Part shown: positions 32,381 through 37,031 of the stretch, piece after piece
Layout of the letters: each line of letters begins with the position of its first letter
Numbering within the stretch: position 1 is the stretch's first letter
DNA from: Parasitella parasitica
Taxonomy: Eukaryota; Mucoromycota; Mucoromycetes; Mucorales; Mucoraceae
DNA: 37,031 nucleotides
NCBI GenBank assembly: GCA_025201805.1
Contig: MU619328.1
Location: forward strand, 91,653-128,683
Reading direction: 5' to 3'
Notes under the pieces: generated by a model
What the model was told of the DNA's origin: nothing
Database searches by the model: none
The model's input: the letters and a program-made list of their open reading frames with translations, nothing else
Made by a program: the position numbers and the translations under genes

Positions 32381-35047
32381 ATGTCGAGTGAGTTTTTATT
32401 AAAAAATAGACCATCTGATTTCAGTAGTGCAAGCTATAACAGTAACCATAACGACGGCAACCATAACAACGATGGATTTAACCCAACAGTGATAGGCCAT
32501 GATTATGCTTCAAATATACTTGTCGCCGAATTAACAATTCGATCTACAGCTTTCAATGCTGCATCTGGACCACCATCAACAAGCGATAGTAAAAACTTGA
32601 GCGAGGCATCCGCTGAAAAAAAAAATGAACATGTCAGTGGCAAGAAAACGAAGCGCCGTGTCACTTTTAATTTAGACAATGTTCAAGTACAAACAATACC
32701 CATATACTCTTCTTGTTCATCCGAAGACTCTTCTGAGTCAGAACAGGAAGATGAAGACTACATATACTCTTTGCCTAGTTGTGATCCTGCTGTTCCTCAG
32801 TCTTCCCTGTCCTCCACGGCTTGTCCGCCTTTTTTACCTCTACCATCAGCACAAATTACACCGCCGACACCACAGCCAGTGAATACAGCCATATCAGAAC
32901 GAATCTCCAAGAAAGAAAGCTATGACGCTTTACAACAAAGAAAGCAAACCAGACGCCGTGATAACTCACATCTCCCTTCAAGCACTAATATACCTGGATA
33001 TTGGTATCCTCTAAACCCCACCACAACTACAGGACCATTAGCAAACAATGGTATGGCTCGATGTGGTAGTCCCTTAATTACAATGAGATCATTGGAGATG
33101 ACAGAGCAATTGATAGCTGAATCTATCGAAAGAGAGATGGCGTTGAATCCACATTTACTTCATCATCCCGCTGCAAAAAGAACTAGTTGCATTCAAGAAA
33201 CCTCATCAACAACAACGCCACCTAGATCACCCATTGCAAATAATGATGCAGTAAGAATAAGCATGCTAATTACTGATACTGATGATGAGGATGAGGATGA
33301 AGATGAAGATGAAGACGAAGGTGAGGATGACGACGATGGCGATGATGAAGACAGTGTACAAGAGAAGCTACAAGATATCAATGATAAAACAGGGCTAGTT
33401 AGTTATGACGAACAGCCCAATTCAAGTCATTCGCCTGAATCATTTTCTTCTGTTTTGATTGATGACGAAGAAGAAATCGATACCTCCGTAACAGCATCCT
33501 CGGCTGAACCGCAAGCTGAAAACAATCAGACGGAGAATGATTTCACCAAATCGGTGTATGACGAACTTGCAAAACGACAGGATCAGACAGTGTTGCCTTT
33601 TTCTGAATACAAACCACCTAAACTTGACTTTTCGTTTGAACAAGATGTAATTCCAATTTCGGCTAATGACAATGTTGTGGTCATTCCACCTCCCCAAAAC
33701 AAGGACAGTCCTGTGTGGATAGACTATCCCTCTCCTACAACAACCATACATGATCAAGCACAGACAAGGGATATCTTCTTTGTAAAGGTACTTGAGGCAG
33801 AAAATCTGGATTTTCCTATAGAAGACGGTAATTTACAATGTGTAATAAAAGGTATCAGCACGGATTCTAATTTTATTTTTAGATAATACAAATATCTATT
33901 GTAGCATTCGGTATAAAAGTGCAGAGAGCAGATCCCATGGTCAGAAAATGGCACATACAATGATGATTGATCACGAAATGCGAATGTAAGTTTGATTGTA
34001 AATACTAACTGCTGAGGACTTATATGCAACTTGTAATACATAGCCAAGATATTGATCCAAACGAGCAGATTGCAATCACCATTCACGTTGCTGCTGCAAC
34101 GCAAAATAACAAGAAAATGCAGTTGTCTAATTCGAGTTGGTATCACAGGATGAAGGCTCCATCTGACCTTCAACGTTATGTGCATGAAAAAGATGGCTCT
34201 ATTTGTCAAACTTTATTTTCGCCAGATCGATTCATGTCGAATGCTTCATTGGATCAGACTGCTTCGTTGATGCTTGTAAATAATTGGTATCGTGCTGTGC
34301 AGCATACCATAAGCCCTTCCTCTTCTTCTTCGCTATTACGAAAGACATCTTCTTTGATGAAAAAGAAACCAGCCAATCCAGCAGTCGTAGCAAAGGAAAA
34401 GGCTGTGGGTAAATTATACGTGCAATGCTTGCATCTAAAAATTCAGGGCAACAATTTTCCTCGTGATTTAAATGAAGCTGTAGAAGCACTGAACGCCAAA
34501 CGCTTTCATAACACAGATTGGCAGGCTGGTTATTTATTGCAGCTGGGGGGCAATGCCAAGGTATACTCTAAAACTGGTTCCATATTTTAGTATCTAAATT
34601 TTCAATAATTAGCAACCTCGAAGACGATATTTCAAATTAACAGGAGTATGTTTGTATGCCTATGTGAATACTCCAAATCAAGACGAAAAGCACAACAGAC
34701 CACTGTACAAGATACCACTCTCAAGAGCTACACGTCTGATCTGCGATGATTTTGTCATCGTTGAAAGATCTCAAAACCAGTTGCAAAACACAAGCCCGGC
34801 AACATTGGTCAATCAGTTAGAACAAGTTATCATGCTTGATGATGACAAACAAGATGATGGTGAAACTACAGAACAAGAGAAGAATAGTTTTCAACTAGTG
34901 TTTGACAACGGCGACAAGATAAATTTTGGCTGCGAATCATTTGAAGAACGTAACAGGTGGATATCTGTCATGGAAATCATTATCTGTAGATTACCACCCT
35001 TGCCCGATTGGATCCGGAACAATCATTTTGATGCTTTATACCTCTGA
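32381..35047 (+). CDS. Bud4/anillin-like cortical protein with PH domain
   Basis: Exons 32381-33827, 33883-33985, 34044-34560 and 34613-35047 give 833 aa. Residues 1-460 are largely disordered. They contain KKTKRRVTFNLDNV, where RVTF (93-96) fits a PP1-docking RVxF motif, and an Asp/Glu run near 297-325. From about 470 an anillin-homology/C2-like region begins (RDIFFVKVLEAENLDFPIED), as in Bud4 and anillin-type scaffolds of septins and the division site. It includes KLYVQCLHLKIQGNNFP and ends in WQAGYLLQLGGNAKQPRRRYFKLTG, which starts the C-terminal PH domain (INFGCESFEERNRWISVMEI). PH domains of this type bind membrane phosphoinositides. Introns 1 and 2 each have an in-frame alternative splice site; I chose the 55- and 58-nt forms. 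Whether it is a true Bud4 orthologue is not certain. Confidence 0.75.
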
Positions 35048-35233
35048 GAAAAATCTCATACACTTTACCAATTATTTACTTGTACTTGCAAACCCATACA
35101 AGATACACGATTTTTCACGACCTCATATTCTACTCACCACTATAATAACATTTTATAAAAGAGTTTGAATTTTTCATATAGAAACATTTTTATAATAGTA
35201 ATTAATTAAAAAATTTTGTAGTATATATAGTGA

Positions 35234-35963
35234 TTATCCAAAGCTTCTTCTCCTTATTGCTGCTGATGAGGATGCTGAGGGTGACAACTCCCGTTGCTGA
35301 CTACCATCACTATGACCTTGATTTTTATTGCCCACAAGACGCCCAAATCCAGCCTATATTATTGATGAGATGGTTGTTTGTTATGGTCATATTACCTCGG
35401 TCCAAAGTTACCTTGATTTTTCCATGCAGAGGTTTTTTCACGATATAGTCTACCAAGCTACCTCTTCGTATGGGTGGTGATGATGTAGCATAATCATTTA
35501 CTTCTTCCACAGGCATTTTGGAAAAGTCTATGATCTCTGATGATGGAGTATTGTTCTCTGGCGAAAAGGACTCTGAATTGAACGAGTCAATATCTTCGTC
35601 ACTATCGTCCTCTGCTATATCTTGTTTCAATGGCTGGTCACTTTCAGAAGTTATCATATTTCGAGATATCCAAGGCTTGCTTAAAATAGAAGCAGTGGAG
35701 TCTACATCCGATAATCCAGAATACTCTGATTTTGTATGCTGTGCACAAATAGAAGAAGGAGCATTGTGAACAGAAGAAGGCGCAAACAAAGATTCTCCAT
35801 AAGAATAAAGTGAAAACATGGATGCATTCTCATCTGCCCCGTTTATACTGGAAGGAACACTACTCTTGATAGACGGAACTGTCTTTTTTGGTCCTCTGTT
35901 TGATGATTTCTTCCACCACCATCTCGTTGTTGATGTTGTATTTGGTCTTGCTGTATCTGCCAT
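35234..35963 (-). CDS. Ser-rich protein of unknown function
   Basis: Exons 35963-35412 and 35353-35234 with a 58-nt intron give 223 aa. The first half is Ser/Thr-rich and starts with MADTARPNTTSTTRWWWKK, including a WWW cluster before a basic stretch. The middle is acidic (EDDSDEDIDS). A conserved-looking block starts with SSPPIRRGSLVDYIVKKPLH and continues GKIKAGFGRLVGN across the splice junction. RRGS fits a basophilic kinase (PKA-type) or 14-3-3 site. GKIKAGFGRLVGN is faintly like the repeat of CsbD-type stress proteins, too weak to name it. The intron was set to AAG|GTAACT with acceptor TATAG because a later donor leads to an early stop. It converges on the Bud4/anillin-like gene with 186 bp between stops. 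Confidence 0.6.
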
Positions 35964-36635
35964 TGCTAACAATATAAAGAAAAATAAATAAGAGAGCGAA
36001 AGAAAGAAGGGTGAGCAAACCCTCCTTTTTATAGATCTGTTTCATACTCTACAAACCTAAATTGAGTACATTTATGCAGCGCAAACAAGAAATTATCCTC
36101 ATCTCCTACTTATTCCCTGCAGGTATTATTTCACGGTGGCCTTGTTTGACAGAATGGATTATTTGGACAATACTTTGATTATTGATCACAACGTTATTGC
36201 CTGTATATTTTAGTCGCATAGATAGCTTATCCGTCAAATTGAAGGCATAATAGGTCTGGAGTCATTCTATCTGCATTTCATTGTTTTATTCTCACAAACA
36301 TCCCTTATTTTATGCGATTTCTCAATCATAAACCCTGTGCAAGTTTCTTTGAGTGAGTTATTATTAATTAATTTGAATATGGAAACAACAATAAATCAAA
36401 GTTCCAAAATATAGAATAATGCATTTTTCACTAAAAAAAGGGAGAACAATTCGCTCATGTTTGTACGTGGTCTATAATTGTAATCTTTTCTTCTTTTCGC
36501 GCTTTAGTTCTAAAATAAATTATTCAATAAACTGTCAAAAATACAAATATTTCAAATGTTAAACTGTCTATAACAGTTCAAATCCTAAAGCCAAAACACA
36601 AATTTGCTGTTGCTACATGCACTACATTTAACATC
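35964..36635. other. Intergenic region, no gene seen
   Basis: About 670 bp of AT-rich DNA between the Ser-rich gene start and the tRNA. The purine-rich leader just upstream of 35963 is probably its 5' UTR. Nothing else is recognised. Confidence 0.5.
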
Positions 36636-36639
36636 AAAA
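36636..36639 (-). terminator. RNA polymerase III terminator
   Basis: Four T directly follow the tRNA 3' end on the minus strand. Confidence 0.6.
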
Positions 36640-36711
36640 GGGCTTCTCCGGGAATCGAACCCGGGACCTCTCGCACCCTAAGCGAGAATTATACCACTAA
36701 ACCAAGAAACC
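36640..36711 (-). tRNA. tRNA-Pro (anticodon AGG)
   Basis: A 72-nt intronless tRNA. The acceptor stem pairs GGTTTCT with AGAAGCC (one G-U pair), followed by a C discriminator as in eukaryotic tRNA-Pro. The A box (TGGTTTAGTGG) and B box (GGGTTCGATTCC) are intact. The anticodon stem TCTCGC/GCGAGA encloses the loop TTAGGGT, so the anticodon is AGG at 36677-36679, reading CCU and, after deamination of A34, CCC and CCA. Confidence 0.97.
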
Positions 36712-36834
36712 AAACTATTTTTTTCGGAAATACAAACTTTTACACATCCTAAAACGTTGAAAGCAATACAGAGAAAAAGCTCGGGATTTACACTATGCAA
36801 TGCTCGGGCAAATGTTAAATAAGAGAGAATATAC

Positions 36835-37031
36835 CTACAGACTAGTAGGTTTGTTGAACCGAGCTTCTAATTCTACCACAGCTGGGAAGTTGAGATGATT
36901 CAGGCTGTTCAGTTACTGTTGTGTGTTGGGTTTAAAAAAGATAATAAAAACTACTAAAGGTTAATAACGAGATACGAAAACTTACACTATGGCGTCGCCG
37001 ATGTTCTTATGAGAATATTGATGTGCATGCA
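36835..37031 (-). CDS. 3' end of a gene cut by the window edge, function unknown
   Basis: On the minus strand a frame enters from the edge (HAHQYSHKNIGDAIV, bases 37031-36986) and reaches a GTAAGT donor. After an 81-nt intron (36905-36985) ending in GAACAG it continues as LNHLNFPAVVELEARFNKPT followed by S, L and a stop at 36835-36837. The frame closes only with this acceptor; the nearer CAG at 36916 gives a stop. The residues look like a real folded C-terminus but I do not recognise the family. The rest lies beyond the window. Confidence 0.5.

Noticed and set aside
33193-33381. Minus-strand poly-Ser frame
   Set aside because: It is the antisense reading of the Asp/Glu run in the Bud4/anillin-like gene.

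Overview
The window is nuclear DNA of a filamentous fungus, most likely an early-diverging one of the Mucoromycota (Mucorales type). The reasons are AT-rich intergenic DNA, many short GT-AG introns (about 50-80 nt, some with TACTAAC-like branch sites), TATA boxes about 55-80 nt upstream of start codons, Q-rich proteins, and fungal versions of Ole1, Ish1/Msc1, Sec16 and a Bud4/anillin-like protein. There is no prophage, CRISPR array or bacterial operon. All spliced models were built by hand by joining exons at consensus splice sites and checking that the frame closes.

Left part (1-12 kb): a gene-poor 3 kb start with a faint hAT-transposase-like relic near 470-560; a secreted GH3 beta-glucosidase with six exons (3141-5630); a 2.2 kb gap holding one doubtful small two-exon gene (7261-7601); an ER-targeted Ish1/Msc1-type stress protein ending in RDEL (7923-9422); and a delta-9 acyl-CoA desaturase with a C-terminal cytochrome b5 domain (10341-11723).

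Middle (12-20 kb): a cluster of RNA-related genes. A small minus-strand protein (12258-12797) matches the layout of Gemin8 of the SMN complex. It is divergent from a WDR83/MORG1 WD40 gene (13152-14265). A tandem CCCH zinc-finger protein of the tristetraprolin/Zfs1 type (14459-15058) follows, with a UUAUUUAUU nonamer downstream of its stop. Next come a decayed N-acetylglucosamine-6-phosphate deacetylase pseudogene (15943-16759) and an unrecognised Q-rich three-exon gene (16970-17883). A gap of over 2 kb separates these from the next block.

Right part (20-37 kb): a UNC93-like membrane transporter (20220-21643) converges on an M13 zinc metallopeptidase (21854-24422). Then come three trafficking or cortical genes: Sec16 with an N-terminal zinc-ribbon-like motif and polyQ (24988-27426), AP-3 beta (28376-31217) and a Bud4/anillin-like PH protein with a possible PP1-docking RVxF motif (32381-35047). 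A small unknown gene (35234-35963), tRNA-Pro(AGG) (36640-36711) and the 3' end of one further gene complete the window.

Most genes are ordinary conserved eukaryotic genes and do not form one pathway. The most notable observation is the candidate fungal Gemin8 paired head-to-head with WDR83, followed by the zinc-ribbon motif in a compact Sec16 and the possible self-targeting AU-rich element beside the tristetraprolin-like gene.
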